Assembly: GCF_016864375.1 (NCBI RefSeq)
Contig: NZ_CP069354.1
Location: 3,631,501-3,695,500, forward strand
Length of the DNA stretch: 64,000 bases
Direction: 5' to 3'
DNA from: Microvirga sp. VF16
GTDB lineage: Bacteria > Pseudomonadota > Alphaproteobacteria > Rhizobiales > Beijerinckiaceae
A program made the position numbers and the translations under genes. Of the stretch, positions 40,621 to 50,916 are shown in pieces. The notes beneath the pieces were generated by a model. It ran no database searches. It saw only the letters and a program-made list of their open reading frames with translations, and was not told where the DNA came from. Numbering within the stretch: position 1 is the first letter of the stretch; each line of letters begins with the position of its first letter.

Positions 40621-42188
40621 CAATCCCTGTTGTCGGCCGCCCTCGCCTGCAGAGCCTCCTCGAAGAGCCGCTGCACATCGGCCTTGAAAGCCTGCCGTGA
40701 CGCCTGTCGCGAATAGAACATGTGGCCGCCTTCGTAAACACTCAAAGCCACACGCTTCTGCGGGCCGAGTTCGGGAAGCTGGTTCAGGAGAAGTTGGGAG
40801 GCGTAATACGGCGTCACCAGATCGGTGAAGCCGTGGGTGACGAGCACGCGCAGCTTGCCGTCGAGAGAGAGGGCCTGACGCAACTCGTCGAGGTTTTCGG
40901 GACCATTGCGTCCCCCACCCCAGCGCCATGCACCGTTGATCGATCCATTCAGCAGGTTGTAGCGCCCTTCTGCCTTGTAATTCAGGGTATGAGTCAGATG
41001 CTGGATGATCGCGCTCGACAGGGGCGCTGTCATCGCATCGAGCACCGGATCCTCGAAGCGCGAAGACTGGGATGTGGGATTGGGATCGGCGATGGCGACA
41101 TTGGTATCATAGGCGCTGACGATCTCGGACGAAGCACGCCGCAGCTCCCGCTGGATCGTGCGCATGTCGATGCGCCCGGCGAGGCGGCGCGTCAGCTCGG
41201 GATCGAGCCCGCTCAATTCCGCCACGCGCCGGCTGATCCGATCGACCGCCTCCTTGTCCTGCAAACCTCGCATGAGATCGACAAGATACTCGCTTGATGC
41301 GTAAGCCTCCGCTTCCTTGAGGGCATCGCGCGATACCGGCCCGGTGCGCGAGAGTTTTGCAGCAGCAAGGGACGGCAGCAGCGCCGCGTTGGTCCAGGGC
41401 GCCCCCGCGGCTCCCTGCTCCAGCCAATCGAAATCGAAGACTGGCGAGACGAGAACGAGACCGCTGAAGCCGATGCCCTGATCGCTCTGCAGCTTCTGCG
41501 CCAAGAGCGGCCCACGGAAGCCGCCATAGCTCTCGCCGACGAAGAATTTCGGCGAATTGAGACGGTTCTTCTCCTTCAGCCAGCGCATGACGAAGGCAGC
41601 GAGTCCGTCGATATCTCCTCCAACGGAATAGAACCGCTCCCGCACCTGATCGCCGCCGATCACGCGGCTGTAGCCGGTGCCGGGCGGATCGATGAAGACG
41701 AGATCCGTGAAGTCGAGCCAGGTTTCGGCATTCGGCACGAGCGCTGGCGGAGCCGAGGGGCTGATCGTCGGTCCATCAAGCGGCAGAAGCCAGGGACCGA
41801 CCGCAAGAAGATGAAGGTAAGCGGAGGATGCCCCCGGCCCGCCATTCACGGCGAATGTCACCGGCCGCGTCGCCTGATCCGCATCGTCGCGCGTATAGGC
41901 GACGAATCCGATCTCGGCCTGGGCCGCGCCCTGCTGATCCGTCAGCGTCAGATGTCCTGCGGTGGCGGTAAATGACAAGGTCCGCCCCGGAAGCTGCAGG
42001 CTGTGGCGCGTCACCGATTCCGGCGGCAGCGCCTGCGTCTCCCTGGTCTCTGGACGGGGCCGGCGCGCCTCCTGTTGCTGGGACTGCTGCTCCCGATTAC
42101 CCGCCTGCTCCTGTGCCCCAACCCCAAGGGGCATCACGAGAGACAGGACAAGGGCAGCATAGAGAGGAAGACGCATCGCTCGGGTCAT
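40620..42188 (-). CDS. S10-family serine carboxypeptidase-like protein
   Basis: A 522-residue exported peptidase of the S10 fold. A signal peptide (LYAALVLSLVMPLGVGAQ) is followed by a Gln/Glu/Arg-rich spacer. The fold is clear from FAVNGGPGASSAYLHLLAVG (oxyanion region), FIDPPGTGYSR, and the nucleophile elbow FVGESYGGFR with Ser220; the acid is in GFTDLVTPYYA, and the His in EGGHMFYSR. It is paralogous to the next gene. The substrate could be peptides or, as in plant acyltransferase relatives, an ester. Confidence 0.9.
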   Translation of the reverse strand: MTRAMRLPLYAALVLSLVMPLGVGAQEQAGNREQQSQQQEARRPRPETRETQALPPESVTRHSLQLPGRTLSFTATAGHLTLTDQQGAAQAEIGFVAYTRDDADQATRPVTFAVNGGPGASSAYLHLLAVGPWLLPLDGPTISPSAPPALVPNAETWLDFTDLVFIDPPGTGYSRVIGGDQVRERFYSVGGDIDGLAAFVMRWLKEKNRLNSPKFFVGESYGGFRGPLLAQKLQSDQGIGFSGLVLVSPVFDFDWLEQGAAGAPWTNAALLPSLAAAKLSRTGPVSRDALKEAEAYASSEYLVDLMRGLQDKEAVDRISRRVAELSGLDPELTRRLAGRIDMRTIQRELRRASSEIVSAYDTNVAIADPNPTSQSSRFEDPVLDAMTAPLSSAIIQHLTHTLNYKAEGRYNLLNGSINGAWRWGGGRNGPENLDELRQALSLDGKLRVLVTHGFTDLVTPYYASQLLLNQLPELGPQKRVALSVYEGGHMFYSRQASRQAFKADVQRLFEEALQARAADNRD

Positions 42189-42289
42189 CAGGAAATCCTT
42201 TTGGCTTTCCTGAAACTGGAGAGCATCCCTCCCGTTGCAAGTTCCGAGGCGATGAAGTCTTCGTGTTCGGGCGCTAAGCAGGCGCTATC

Positions 42290-43780
42290 CTATCGATGAC
42301 TTGGAGTCTGTGCGTCCTGCCCATGTTGAAAGAAAACTCTGGCATCGTCGCGGAAGGCCCTTCGCGATACTTCTCGCGTATAGAACAAGTGGTTGCCGCC
42401 ATAAAGCTTGAAGTCCAACCGGCTCGTCTCTCTTACCTCTATCTGCGCTGCAAGCATCTTTGTTGCAAAGTATGGTGTTGTCAGATCGCTTGTACCGTGG
42501 GCGATGAGAACCCTCATCCCCCTGTCGGCGTTAAGCGCTTGCTCAAGACTTGAGAGCGACTCGACACCATAACGCCCGTTGTTCCATATCCAGGCTCGGT
42601 TTAATTCAAGATCTATAACCTTATATTTCTCGCTTGTCTGAAATTTCATCATGTTCTTGAAGTATACATCCATTTCTCCAGAAATAATACGGGTCAAATA
42701 CTCAAGATCATGATCCTCTGAATACTCAACCGTTCTCCGCGCTTCATAGACATTGTAGGATCCCAGATTTGGCGCGGGCCATCTCCCTAAATCCCGTAGA
42801 AAAGCCTGAATATCAACTTGCCCCTTTGAAAGCCTCGTCGCTTCAGGAGCAATACCTGTCAGCTTTCCAACCTTCTGAGCAATACGATCGATCACCGGCG
42901 TATCGTCTACCCCTCGCAACAAATCTGAGATGTATTCGCCTGAAGCATAAGTTTCCGCTTCCTGCAAAAGCTCAGGCGTAAAGGACGAGTTTCGCTCTGC
43001 CCATATTGCGGCGAGACTCGGAAGGATCGATGCGCTGACCCACGGATGTCGGATCGCGCGGCCGAATGGCAACAGGTCAAAATCAAGAGCAGGAGAAATG
43101 AGAATCAGGCCACTGAAGCCTTTCGGCCTTTCTTTCTGAATTTTGCGCGCCAAGAGCGGCGCGCGAAAGCCGCCATAGCTTGCACCCACGAAATATATTG
43201 GGGAATTCTGACGCTCTCTTTCTATCATCCATCGATGGATGAAACTCGCAAGACCGTCGATATCGCCGCCAACGGAATGGTAATGCTGCCGCAACCTCTC
43301 ACCGCCGGTTACACGGCTGTAGCCCGTGCCGGGCGGGTCGATGAAGACGAGATCCGTAAAATCGAGCCAAGTCTCTGCATTTGGTTGCAGTGTCGAAAGA
43401 CTGGTCGAGGTGCGTGCCCCTCCCAAGGAGGTCCGCCATGGACCGATTGCCAACAAGTTCAGATAAGCAGAGGACGCGCCAGGGCCGCCATTCACGATAA
43501 AGGCAACGGGACGCGTGGCTGGATCAGAGCCGTCTTTGGTGTAGGCAACATAGGTGATTTCAGCACGCGGGAAGCCTCGAGGTTCCGTAAAAACGAGATT
43601 CTCTGCGGTCGCGGTAAACTTTATTTTCCGGCCCGGAAGGTCGAGTTCATGACGCGTCGTATAGCTTTGAGAAAATGCTGTCCGATTAACGATCGGGCTT
43701 CGGTGTTGGGCTTGCGCATTCCCGGCATGCACTAACGTGACAAGCAGGGCAATCTTGAAGAGGCGCAAGATGGGAAACAC
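42290..43780 (-). CDS. Second S10-family peptidase paralogue with altered elbow
   Basis: A 496-residue protein sharing most of the plan of its neighbour (FIVNGGPGASSAYLNLLAIG; DFTDLVFIDPPGTGYSR). Differences: the elbow is FVGASYGGFR, so the usual Glu before the nucleophile Ser201 is Ala; the Asp is in HGTSDLTTPYFA and the His in YGGNHLFYTR (Asn in place of Gly before His). Its codon use is visibly more AT-rich than the flanking genes. It may be a horizontally acquired or relaxed copy. The start is GTG 43780 with no strong ribosome site. Confidence 0.85.
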   Translation of the reverse strand: MFPILRLFKIALLVTLVHAGNAQAQHRSPIVNRTAFSQSYTTRHELDLPGRKIKFTATAENLVFTEPRGFPRAEITYVAYTKDGSDPATRPVAFIVNGGPGASSAYLNLLAIGPWRTSLGGARTSTSLSTLQPNAETWLDFTDLVFIDPPGTGYSRVTGGERLRQHYHSVGGDIDGLASFIHRWMIERERQNSPIYFVGASYGGFRAPLLARKIQKERPKGFSGLILISPALDFDLLPFGRAIRHPWVSASILPSLAAIWAERNSSFTPELLQEAETYASGEYISDLLRGVDDTPVIDRIAQKVGKLTGIAPEATRLSKGQVDIQAFLRDLGRWPAPNLGSYNVYEARRTVEYSEDHDLEYLTRIISGEMDVYFKNMMKFQTSEKYKVIDLELNRAWIWNNGRYGVESLSSLEQALNADRGMRVLIAHGTSDLTTPYFATKMLAAQIEVRETSRLDFKLYGGNHLFYTREVSRRAFRDDARVFFQHGQDAQTPSHR

Positions 43781-43885
43781 GGCTGCATTCTCGGCTGAAA
43801 AATTATCAACAACAATGAAACTACATTACATAAAAATATTCAAGTCGATTAGGGCTGCGCAACGAACGCACGGAGTTGAGCACCC

Positions 43886-44338
43886 TCACGCCTTCCGCTG
43901 CCAGCGTCCACGCTCGTCCTGCTGCCAGTAGGTCGCGTCGTGGCCGCCCTCCTTCACGGCGCGCCATTGGTCGCGGGCGAAGGCGAGGGCCTGGATGTCG
44001 TTGCCGTCGAACAGGATCGCCAGTCGCTCATATGAGGCGATGTCTCCCGGCAGCTCGGCGCCTTCAACCAGAAAGCGGATCGAGGCGCCGTTGGGATTTT
44101 CACCTGACAGGGAGATGAGAATCGGCTGATCCGCCGCATGGGCCTCGCGGTCCGTGCCGTGCGGCAGGAAGCTTTCGTCGGTAAAAGTCCATAAGTGATC
44201 GTCGAGCGCGGACATGCGCTCTTCCGTCGTCACCTGCACCACCGCGCGCCAGCCCCGCTCCAGGGTCTTTTGCAGGAGCGTGGGCAGCACGGCCTCGAGC
44301 GGCTGATGCTGGAGGTGATAGAAAAGGACCTCGGTCAT
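43886..44338 (-). CDS. holC: DNA polymerase III, chi subunit
   Basis: A 150-residue HolC, the replisome subunit that binds SSB and the clamp-loader psi. HolC features: TEVLFYHLQHQPLEAVLPTL, VVQVTTEERMSALDDHLWTF, the acidic surface and the LFDGNDIQALAFARDQWRAV helix followed by a Tyr/Trp-containing tail. Located just after pepA on the minus strand, the common order pepA-holC in proteobacteria. Confidence 0.92.
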   Translation of the reverse strand: MTEVLFYHLQHQPLEAVLPTLLQKTLERGWRAVVQVTTEERMSALDDHLWTFTDESFLPHGTDREAHAADQPILISLSGENPNGASIRFLVEGAELPGDIASYERLAILFDGNDIQALAFARDQWRAVKEGGHDATYWQQDERGRWQRKA

Positions 44339-44406
44339 CGATGATCACAATCCCTTGCGACTGCAAAGGGTTGCAGTGCGTGCGAGGTCCTTTTCCACCA
44401 TCATCC

Positions 44407-45897
44407 TCAGGCCTCGTAGTGATCGCGCACGAGACGGTCGAGAAGGCGCACGCCCCAGCCGGAGCTCCAGCCCTTGTTGATCTCGGTCGCCGGCGAGCCC
44501 ATGGCGGTGCCGGCAATGTCGAGATGGGCCCAGGGCACGTCGTTGACGAAGCGCTGGAGCAATGCCGCGGCCGTGCTCGAACCGCCGAAGCGGCCCGCCG
44601 AGTTCTTCATGTCGGCGAACTTGGATTCGATCATCTTGTCGAATTCCGGCCCCAGCGGCATGCGCCACACGCGTTCGCCCGTCGCCTTGCCGGCTGCCGT
44701 CAGGCGCTCCGCCAGTTCGTCGTTGTTCGAGAACAGACCCGCATATTCCTGAGCGAGCGCCACGAGGATCGCACCGGTCAGGGTCGCCAGATCGATCATG
44801 AACTTCGGCTTGAAGCGGTCCTGCACGTACCAGAGCACATCCGCCAGTACGAGGCGACCTTCGGCATCCGTGTTGATGATCTCGATGGTCTGGCCGGACA
44901 TGGTGGTGACGATGTCGCCTGGGCGCTGGGCGTTGCCGTCCGGCATGTTCTCGACGAGGCCGATGGCGCCGACCACATTGGCCTTCGCCTTGCGGCTCGC
45001 GAGCGCATGCATGAGGCCGACGACGCAGGCTGCGCCCGCCATGTCGCCCTTCATGTCCTCCATGCCGGCACCCGGCTTGATCGAGATGCCGCCGGAATCG
45101 AACACCACGCCCTTGCCGATGAAGGCGATGGGCTTGTCGCTGGCCTTGCTGCCGTTCCAGCGCATGATGGCGACCCGGCCGCCGCGTACGGAACCCTGCG
45201 CCACGCCGAGAAGCGCATGCATGCCGAGCTTACGCATGGCCTTGTCGTCGAGGATCTCGACCTCGACGCCCAGTTTGGTGAGGGCCTGGGCGCGGGCGGC
45301 GAATTCCTGCGGACCGAGGACATTCGGCGGCTCATTGACGAGGTCGCGGGCCATGATGACGCCCTGTTGGACGCCCTCGCGAGCCTTGTAGATCTTCTTG
45401 ACCGCCGCGGGATCCGCTACATTGAGGACGAGGCGGCCGTCATTCCTGGCGCCGTTGTCCTCCTTCTTGGTCTTGTAGCGGTCGAAGCTGTAGCGGCGCA
45501 GCTGAGCGCCCAGCGCGATATCGGCAACCGCATCCGGCGAGACTTCGATCTCGGGCAGATCCAGCACCACCGTCGCAAGCTTTCCGTTCACCTTTCCGGC
45601 GATCAGGCCACCCAACTGAGCGAAATCGAGATTGGCCCGGTCCTTCTCTCCGCCTGTGCCGATCACGATCAGTTTATCGACCGGCAGGCCGGCGGGAACG
45701 ACGATGGACATGGCGGATTTCGCCTTGCCCTTGAAATTCTCGGCGGCCGCAGCCTTGGCGATGAGATCGACGGACTTCGGGCCCAGCTGCTTGGCAACCG
45801 CGGCCGTGGGCTTGAGATTCTCTCCAACGAAGACGATGAGATCGCCGGATTCGACCTTGCCGTGGGCCTGAAAGTCGATCTTGAAGCTGTCGGCCAT
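44407..45897 (-). CDS. pepA: Leucyl aminopeptidase (cytosol aminopeptidase, M17)
   Basis: A 496-residue aminopeptidase with two metals that trims N-terminal residues and may also act as a DNA-binding accessory factor. The M17 signature NTDAEGRL is at residues 342-349; metal/catalytic surroundings include IGKGVVFDSGGISIKP and MKGDMAGAACVVG. ATG 45897 with AGAGGA precedes; an upstream frame to 46062 would add 55 unsupported residues. Divergent from lptF. Confidence 0.95.
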   Translation of the reverse strand: MADSFKIDFQAHGKVESGDLIVFVGENLKPTAAVAKQLGPKSVDLIAKAAAAENFKGKAKSAMSIVVPAGLPVDKLIVIGTGGEKDRANLDFAQLGGLIAGKVNGKLATVVLDLPEIEVSPDAVADIALGAQLRRYSFDRYKTKKEDNGARNDGRLVLNVADPAAVKKIYKAREGVQQGVIMARDLVNEPPNVLGPQEFAARAQALTKLGVEVEILDDKAMRKLGMHALLGVAQGSVRGGRVAIMRWNGSKASDKPIAFIGKGVVFDSGGISIKPGAGMEDMKGDMAGAACVVGLMHALASRKAKANVVGAIGLVENMPDGNAQRPGDIVTTMSGQTIEIINTDAEGRLVLADVLWYVQDRFKPKFMIDLATLTGAILVALAQEYAGLFSNNDELAERLTAAGKATGERVWRMPLGPEFDKMIESKFADMKNSAGRFGGSSTAAALLQRFVNDVPWAHLDIAGTAMGSPATEINKGWSSGWGVRLLDRLVRDHYEA

Positions 45898-46100
45898 GAA
45901 ATCCTCTTTGTTTTGATGCACATCGCCGGTCTTCGAGCCGGCTGCGACGCTGACGATTGGGACATATATCATATGGCGGGTTAAGGCACGGGGAAGCTGC
46001 CGTGAAATCGGCGCAATCTCGGGCTGTTGAAAACAGCCGTCTTGCCTGAGATCATGTGACACGATACCCAGGGCTCCACCGCCCGGGGGCGAAGGGCTTT

Positions 46101-47261
46101 ATGACACTTCTCGAACGCTACATCCTCAAAAACACTTTCAATGCCTTCGCCGCATGCCTCGTCGCGCTGACGGGCGTGATCTGGATCACGCAGGCCCTGC
46201 GCGAACTCGACCTGCTGACCGGCAAGGGGCAGACTCTGATGATCTTCCTCACGGTGACGGGCCTGTCCCTGCCCGCCCTGATCAACGTCATCGCGCCGGT
46301 CGCCCTGTTTCTCGCCACGCTCTACACCCTCAACAAGCTGAACGGCGATTCCGAGCTGATCGTCATGAGCGCCGGCGGCATGCCGCCGCAGCGTCTTCTG
46401 CGGCCCTTCTTGGCCCTGGCCACCTTCGTCTGCGCCGTCGTGGCCATCATCTCGATCTATCTCATGCCCGCAAGCTTCCAGGAGCTGCGCCAGCTGTTCA
46501 CGAAGATCAGGGCCGATTTCGTGGGCACCATGGCCAAGGAAGGGCAGTTCATCACCCTGGAGAGCGGCATCACCTTCCATTACCGGGAACGCTCGGGAGA
46601 TGCCCTCCTCGGAATCTTCATGGAAGACCTCCGGGAGAAGGACAAAGCCATCGTCTATCTCGCCGAACGCGGCCAGACCGTCGAGCAGGGCGGAAACGCC
46701 TATCTCGTGCTCCAGAAGGGCAGCGTTCAGCGGAAGGAACCGAGCAGCCGCGATTCGTCGATCGTGGCCTTCGAGCGCTATGCGGTCGACCTGTCCGCCT
46801 TCAACAAGGAAGGCGGGGAGGTCATCTACAAGCCGCGCGAGCGGAGCACCACTCAGCTCTTCTTCCCGGATAAAAACGAACCGCTCTATCAGGAGCAGCG
46901 GGGTCGCTTCCGGGCCGAGTTGCACGATCGCCTGTCGTCCTGGCTCTACCCGCTCGCCATGATGGTCATTGCCTTCGCTGCCCTAGGCGAAGCCCGGACG
47001 ACCCGGCAGGGCCGCGGCCTCGCCATCGCCGGTGCGGTCGTTGCGATCGTGCTCTTGAGAATTCTCGGCTTTGCCGCATCGAGCGCTGTCGCACGGACGC
47101 CTCTGGCGGTGGTTGCGATCTACGGTGTGCCCTTGGCAGGGATTCTCGTCAGTCTGCTGCTCATCTTCAAGGGACCGGCCATGCGGTCGGCACAAGCCCG
47201 GTTGCATGCGGCCATCCGCAATCTGCTAACGTCGCGCTCTCCCGCACCTCAGAAGGCCTGA
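46101..47261 (+). CDS. lptF: LPS-export ABC permease LptF
   Basis: A 386-residue inner-membrane permease of the LptB2FG transporter that extracts lipopolysaccharide from the inner membrane. Six hydrophobic segments (LTGVIWITQALREL, LTVTGLSLPALINVIAPVAL and four more at both ends) bracket a periplasmic beta-jellyroll (about 130-270). The N-terminus LLERYILKNTFNAFAACL is the LptF/YjgP signature. It is followed by lptG after two bases. Confidence 0.93.
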   Translation: MTLLERYILKNTFNAFAACLVALTGVIWITQALRELDLLTGKGQTLMIFLTVTGLSLPALINVIAPVALFLATLYTLNKLNGDSELIVMSAGGMPPQRLLRPFLALATFVCAVVAIISIYLMPASFQELRQLFTKIRADFVGTMAKEGQFITLESGITFHYRERSGDALLGIFMEDLREKDKAIVYLAERGQTVEQGGNAYLVLQKGSVQRKEPSSRDSSIVAFERYAVDLSAFNKEGGEVIYKPRERSTTQLFFPDKNEPLYQEQRGRFRAELHDRLSSWLYPLAMMVIAFAALGEARTTRQGRGLAIAGAVVAIVLLRILGFAASSAVARTPLAVVAIYGVPLAGILVSLLLIFKGPAMRSAQARLHAAIRNLLTSRSPAPQKA

Positions 47262-47263
47262 CC

Positions 47264-48349
47264 ATGCTGATCGGCCGCACCCTCGGGTTCTATTTCTCGC
47301 GACAGTTTATTAAGACTATTTTCCTGGTCTTCGCAACTGTCTTCACTCTCGTCTATACCCTGGACTTCGTGGAACTCATGCGGCGGGCCGGTGATGCGCC
47401 GGCCGCAACGACCGGGGTGATCGCCCAGCTCGCCCTGTTCCGCACACCGGCCATCGCCGAGCAGGTCATGCCTTTCGCCGTGCTGTTCGGCAGCATGGCC
47501 GCCCTCCTCCAGCTCAGCCGCAAGCTCGAACTGGTGGTAGCGCGGGCGGCCGGCATTTCCGCGTGGCAATTCCTGCAGCCGGGGATTCTGATCGCCCTGT
47601 TGATCGGCGTCGTGTCCGTGACCGTCTACAACCCGGTCTCGGCCGTCCTCAAACAGCGCGCATCTGCCTTGGAGACGCAGATTTTCTCCCGGGCCGTTCA
47701 GACCAGGGAGAAGCCGATCTGGATCCGCCAGAGGAGCCAGGACGGACAGGCCATCTTCCGAGCGAATGGCTCAGCCACCGACTCGGCGACCCTTTACGGG
47801 GTCACCGTCTATGCCTTCGATCATGCGGGAACCTTCACTCACCGTGTCGAGTCCAGGGAGGCGACCCTGCATGAGGGCTTCTGGGAGCTGAAGGATGCTC
47901 GAATCCTCTCGGCTACCGAGGAGCCTCAGGCCCATGACCGCTATCTGATCGCCTCAAGTCTGCAGCCCTCGCAGGTTCGACAGAGCTTCATCGACCCCGA
48001 TGCAGTCCCGTTCTGGGACCTCAAGGATACCATCGATCGCATGGAGAAGGCGGATATCAACACCACCACCTATCGGCTCCATTACGACCTGCTTCTGGCC
48101 CGTCCTCTGCTGTTCATCGCCATGGTTTTCGTGGCCGCATCCGTATCGTTAAGATTCTTTCGATTTGGCGGTGTAGCGATGATGGTTCTGGGTGGCGTCG
48201 CGGCTGGCTTCGTGCTTTATGTCGCCACGGAGCTTATGGCGGAGCTTGGCGCCTCCGGAATCATCAGTTCCCTTGTTGCGGCCTGGTTCCCGGCTGTAGT
48301 AGGCAGTCTCTTAGGGACCTTGGCGTTATTGCACCAAGAGGACGGCTGA
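47264..48349 (+). CDS. lptG: LPS-export ABC permease LptG
   Basis: A 361-residue partner of LptF with the same six-helix plus jellyroll plan. IGRTLGFYFSRQFIKTIFLV, RTPAIAEQVMPFAVLFGSMA and MVFVAASVSLRFFRFGGVAM are LptG marks. It overlaps nothing but sits two bases behind lptF and 35 bases ahead of lptD, in one operon. Confidence 0.93.
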   Translation: MLIGRTLGFYFSRQFIKTIFLVFATVFTLVYTLDFVELMRRAGDAPAATTGVIAQLALFRTPAIAEQVMPFAVLFGSMAALLQLSRKLELVVARAAGISAWQFLQPGILIALLIGVVSVTVYNPVSAVLKQRASALETQIFSRAVQTREKPIWIRQRSQDGQAIFRANGSATDSATLYGVTVYAFDHAGTFTHRVESREATLHEGFWELKDARILSATEEPQAHDRYLIASSLQPSQVRQSFIDPDAVPFWDLKDTIDRMEKADINTTTYRLHYDLLLARPLLFIAMVFVAASVSLRFFRFGGVAMMVLGGVAAGFVLYVATELMAELGASGIISSLVAAWFPAVVGSLLGTLALLHQEDG

Positions 48350-48384
48350 CCGGCCTCAATAAGAAGGTTTGCGAAGGAGTGGGG

Positions 48385-50901
48385 ATGCGGCGGCTTAAGA
48401 CAACGATCGCAACGTCTGCGGTCGCAGCGGCTCTGTTCTATGCCGCTGGGTCTATGCCTGCGCTTGCCCAGGCAACCCTGAACGAGGCCATCGCAGGGCG
48501 CGCCCAGTCGGGATCGGGCCAGGACCGCCTCCTCGTCGACGCCAAGGAAATCATCTACGACAACGACAAGAACACGATTTCCGCCTCCGGCGACGTCCAG
48601 ATGAACTACCAGGGCCGGACGCTTCAGGCCGACCGGGTCACCTACGACCGCAACACCGGCCGCGTCTTCGCCGAAGGCAATGCCCGCCTGACGGATGCCA
48701 GCGGAACCGTCGCCACGGGCGACCGATTCGAGCTGACGGACGACTTCAAGAACGGTTTTATCGATTCCTTGAGGGTGGTTCAGACCACTGTCGAGCAGGG
48801 CCGCCCCCTCACGACCCGATTTTCCGCTCCGCGCGCCGAGCGCGCCGAGGGCGAAACCACGGTTTTCGAGCGCGGCACCTATACCGCCTGCGAACCCTGT
48901 AAGGACAATCCGGAACGGCCCCCGCTGTGGCAGGTCAAGGCCGCCAAGATCATCCACAACAACAGCGAGCGGACGATCTATTACGAGGATGCGACCCTCG
49001 AGCTCCTCGGCATTCCAGTCGCCTACCTGCCCTATTTCTGGACCCCCGATCCGACGGTCAAGCGCAAGACGGGCTTCCTGTCGCCGCGTTATGTCTATTC
49101 CACCTCGATCGGCTACGGCGTCTCCGTCCCGTTCTTCTGGGCGATTGCACCGAATTACGATCTGACGATCAGCCCGACCTTCCTGAGCCGGCAGGGCCTC
49201 CTGGCGCAAGCTGAATGGCGCCACCGGCTCGAGACCGGCGTCTACACCGTCCGGGCGGCCGGCATCTCGCAGCAGGAGCCCGAAGCCTTCCTCCAGCCCC
49301 CCTTTGGGGCCGGCAATCGCGACTTCCGCGGCTCGCTCGAGACGACCGGTCTCTTCTACATCAATCAGAATTGGCGCTGGGGCTGGGACATCGCCCTGCT
49401 CTCGGACAAGTGGTTCCTGTCGAACTACAAGATCCGCAGCGAAAGCCTGAGCGCGTACTACATCAAGGAATCAATCTCGACCCTGTATCTCCAGGGCCAG
49501 GGGGATCGCTCCTTCTTCGACGTGCGGGGCTATTATTTCCAAACCCTGTCGAGCAACGAGTGGCAGAAGCAGCAGCCGGTCGTCGCTCCGGTCCTCGACT
49601 ACAACAAGCGCTTCACCCCTTCGACCATCGGCGGCGAGTTCGCCCTCGACGTGAACGTGACGAGCCTCTCGCGCCAGGCCGCCCAGTACGATCCGCTGTC
49701 GGTCGCCAACACGACCTATTTCGGCGTGGCTCAGACCTGCATCGTCTTCGACCCAGCATCCTGCCTCGTCCGCGGAATCAGCGGTTCAACCTCCCGCGCG
49801 TCGGTCACCGCGTCCTGGCGTCGTGAGTTTGTCGATCCGATCGGACAGGTCTGGACACCGTTTGCCTATGTCCGGGCCGACAATTTCTGGATTTCCCCGG
49901 ATTTCAACGGGTATCAGAACGCTCAACTCAGCAACTTCATCGACGCGGACGACGATTATCTCTTCCGCGCCATGCCGGCCGTCGGCGTCGAGTACCGCTA
50001 TCCCTTCATCGCCAACCTCGGAACCTCCGGCAAGCAGATCCTCGAGCCGATCGCGCAGGTGATCGCCCGTCCGAGCGAAACCCGGGTCGGCAGCCTCCCC
50101 AACGAGGATGCCCAGAGCCTTGTCTTCGACGACACCTCCCTGTTCGACTGGGACAAGTTCTCCGGCTATGACAGGGTCGAGGGCGGCGTTCGCGCTAACC
50201 TCGGCGTCCAGTACACCGTGACGGGCGCCGACGATTTCTACGCCAACGTGCTGTTCGGTCAGTCTTACCAGATCGCAGGCCTCAACTCGTTCCGGGAGCC
50301 TGACCTCGCCAACGTGGGGCTGGACTCAGGCCTTGATTCACGCGCCTCCGACTATGTTGGCCGCTTCCAGATCTCCCCGAACGCGAACTTCGCTGTCGTG
50401 ACCCGTGCGCGCTTCGACCAGGAAGACTTCGACGTCAACCGGATCGAAGCCGGCTTCAGGGCGAATTTCAATCCGTACCTGCCGGTATCGACCTCGCTGA
50501 CCTATGCCAACTATGCTGCTCAGCCCGCCATCGGCTTCCCGTTGCGTCGCGAGGGCCTGCTCGGCTCCGCCCGGTGGGACATTTCGCCAAATTGGTATGT
50601 GACGGGCTCGGTCCTTCTCGATCTTGACCGCTACCTCCTGGTGCGCCAGCAACAAGCCATCAATCCGGCAGCGGTTATCGACCAGAACGACAACGTCGCT
50701 TATGTCAGCGGCATGTCGCTCGGCCTGGGCTATATCGACGAGTGCACGACCTTCTCGATCAGTTACAGCGTGACCCCGCGCGAAGTGGTGCGGAACTCGG
50801 GCGAAAAGAACCAGAACCACACCATTGCCTTCAGCCTCGAGTTCCGGTCTCTCGGCGAAGTGGGATATACTCAGAATCTCAGCGGCACTGACGATGAATG
50901 A
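48385..50901 (+). CDS. lptD: LPS-assembly protein LptD
   Basis: An 838-residue outer-membrane protein that inserts LPS in the outer leaflet. Domains: signal peptide (SAVAAALFYAAGSMPALAQ), an LptA-like N-terminal jellyroll (KEIIYDNDKNTISASGDVQM and GDRFELTDDFKNG), then a beta-barrel from about residue 180 with the conserved PYFWTPDPTVKRKTGFLSPR. The barrel closes with LEFRSLGEVGYTQN. Cys pairs (TACEPC near 173-178 and CIVFDPASC near 452) may form disulfides. ATG 48385 has AAGGAG just upstream. Confidence 0.93.
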   Translation: MRRLKTTIATSAVAAALFYAAGSMPALAQATLNEAIAGRAQSGSGQDRLLVDAKEIIYDNDKNTISASGDVQMNYQGRTLQADRVTYDRNTGRVFAEGNARLTDASGTVATGDRFELTDDFKNGFIDSLRVVQTTVEQGRPLTTRFSAPRAERAEGETTVFERGTYTACEPCKDNPERPPLWQVKAAKIIHNNSERTIYYEDATLELLGIPVAYLPYFWTPDPTVKRKTGFLSPRYVYSTSIGYGVSVPFFWAIAPNYDLTISPTFLSRQGLLAQAEWRHRLETGVYTVRAAGISQQEPEAFLQPPFGAGNRDFRGSLETTGLFYINQNWRWGWDIALLSDKWFLSNYKIRSESLSAYYIKESISTLYLQGQGDRSFFDVRGYYFQTLSSNEWQKQQPVVAPVLDYNKRFTPSTIGGEFALDVNVTSLSRQAAQYDPLSVANTTYFGVAQTCIVFDPASCLVRGISGSTSRASVTASWRREFVDPIGQVWTPFAYVRADNFWISPDFNGYQNAQLSNFIDADDDYLFRAMPAVGVEYRYPFIANLGTSGKQILEPIAQVIARPSETRVGSLPNEDAQSLVFDDTSLFDWDKFSGYDRVEGGVRANLGVQYTVTGADDFYANVLFGQSYQIAGLNSFREPDLANVGLDSGLDSRASDYVGRFQISPNANFAVVTRARFDQEDFDVNRIEAGFRANFNPYLPVSTSLTYANYAAQPAIGFPLRREGLLGSARWDISPNWYVTGSVLLDLDRYLLVRQQQAINPAAVIDQNDNVAYVSGMSLGLGYIDECTTFSISYSVTPREVVRNSGEKNQNHTIAFSLEFRSLGEVGYTQNLSGTDDE

Positions 50902-50916
50902 TGGGGCAGAGGCCCG

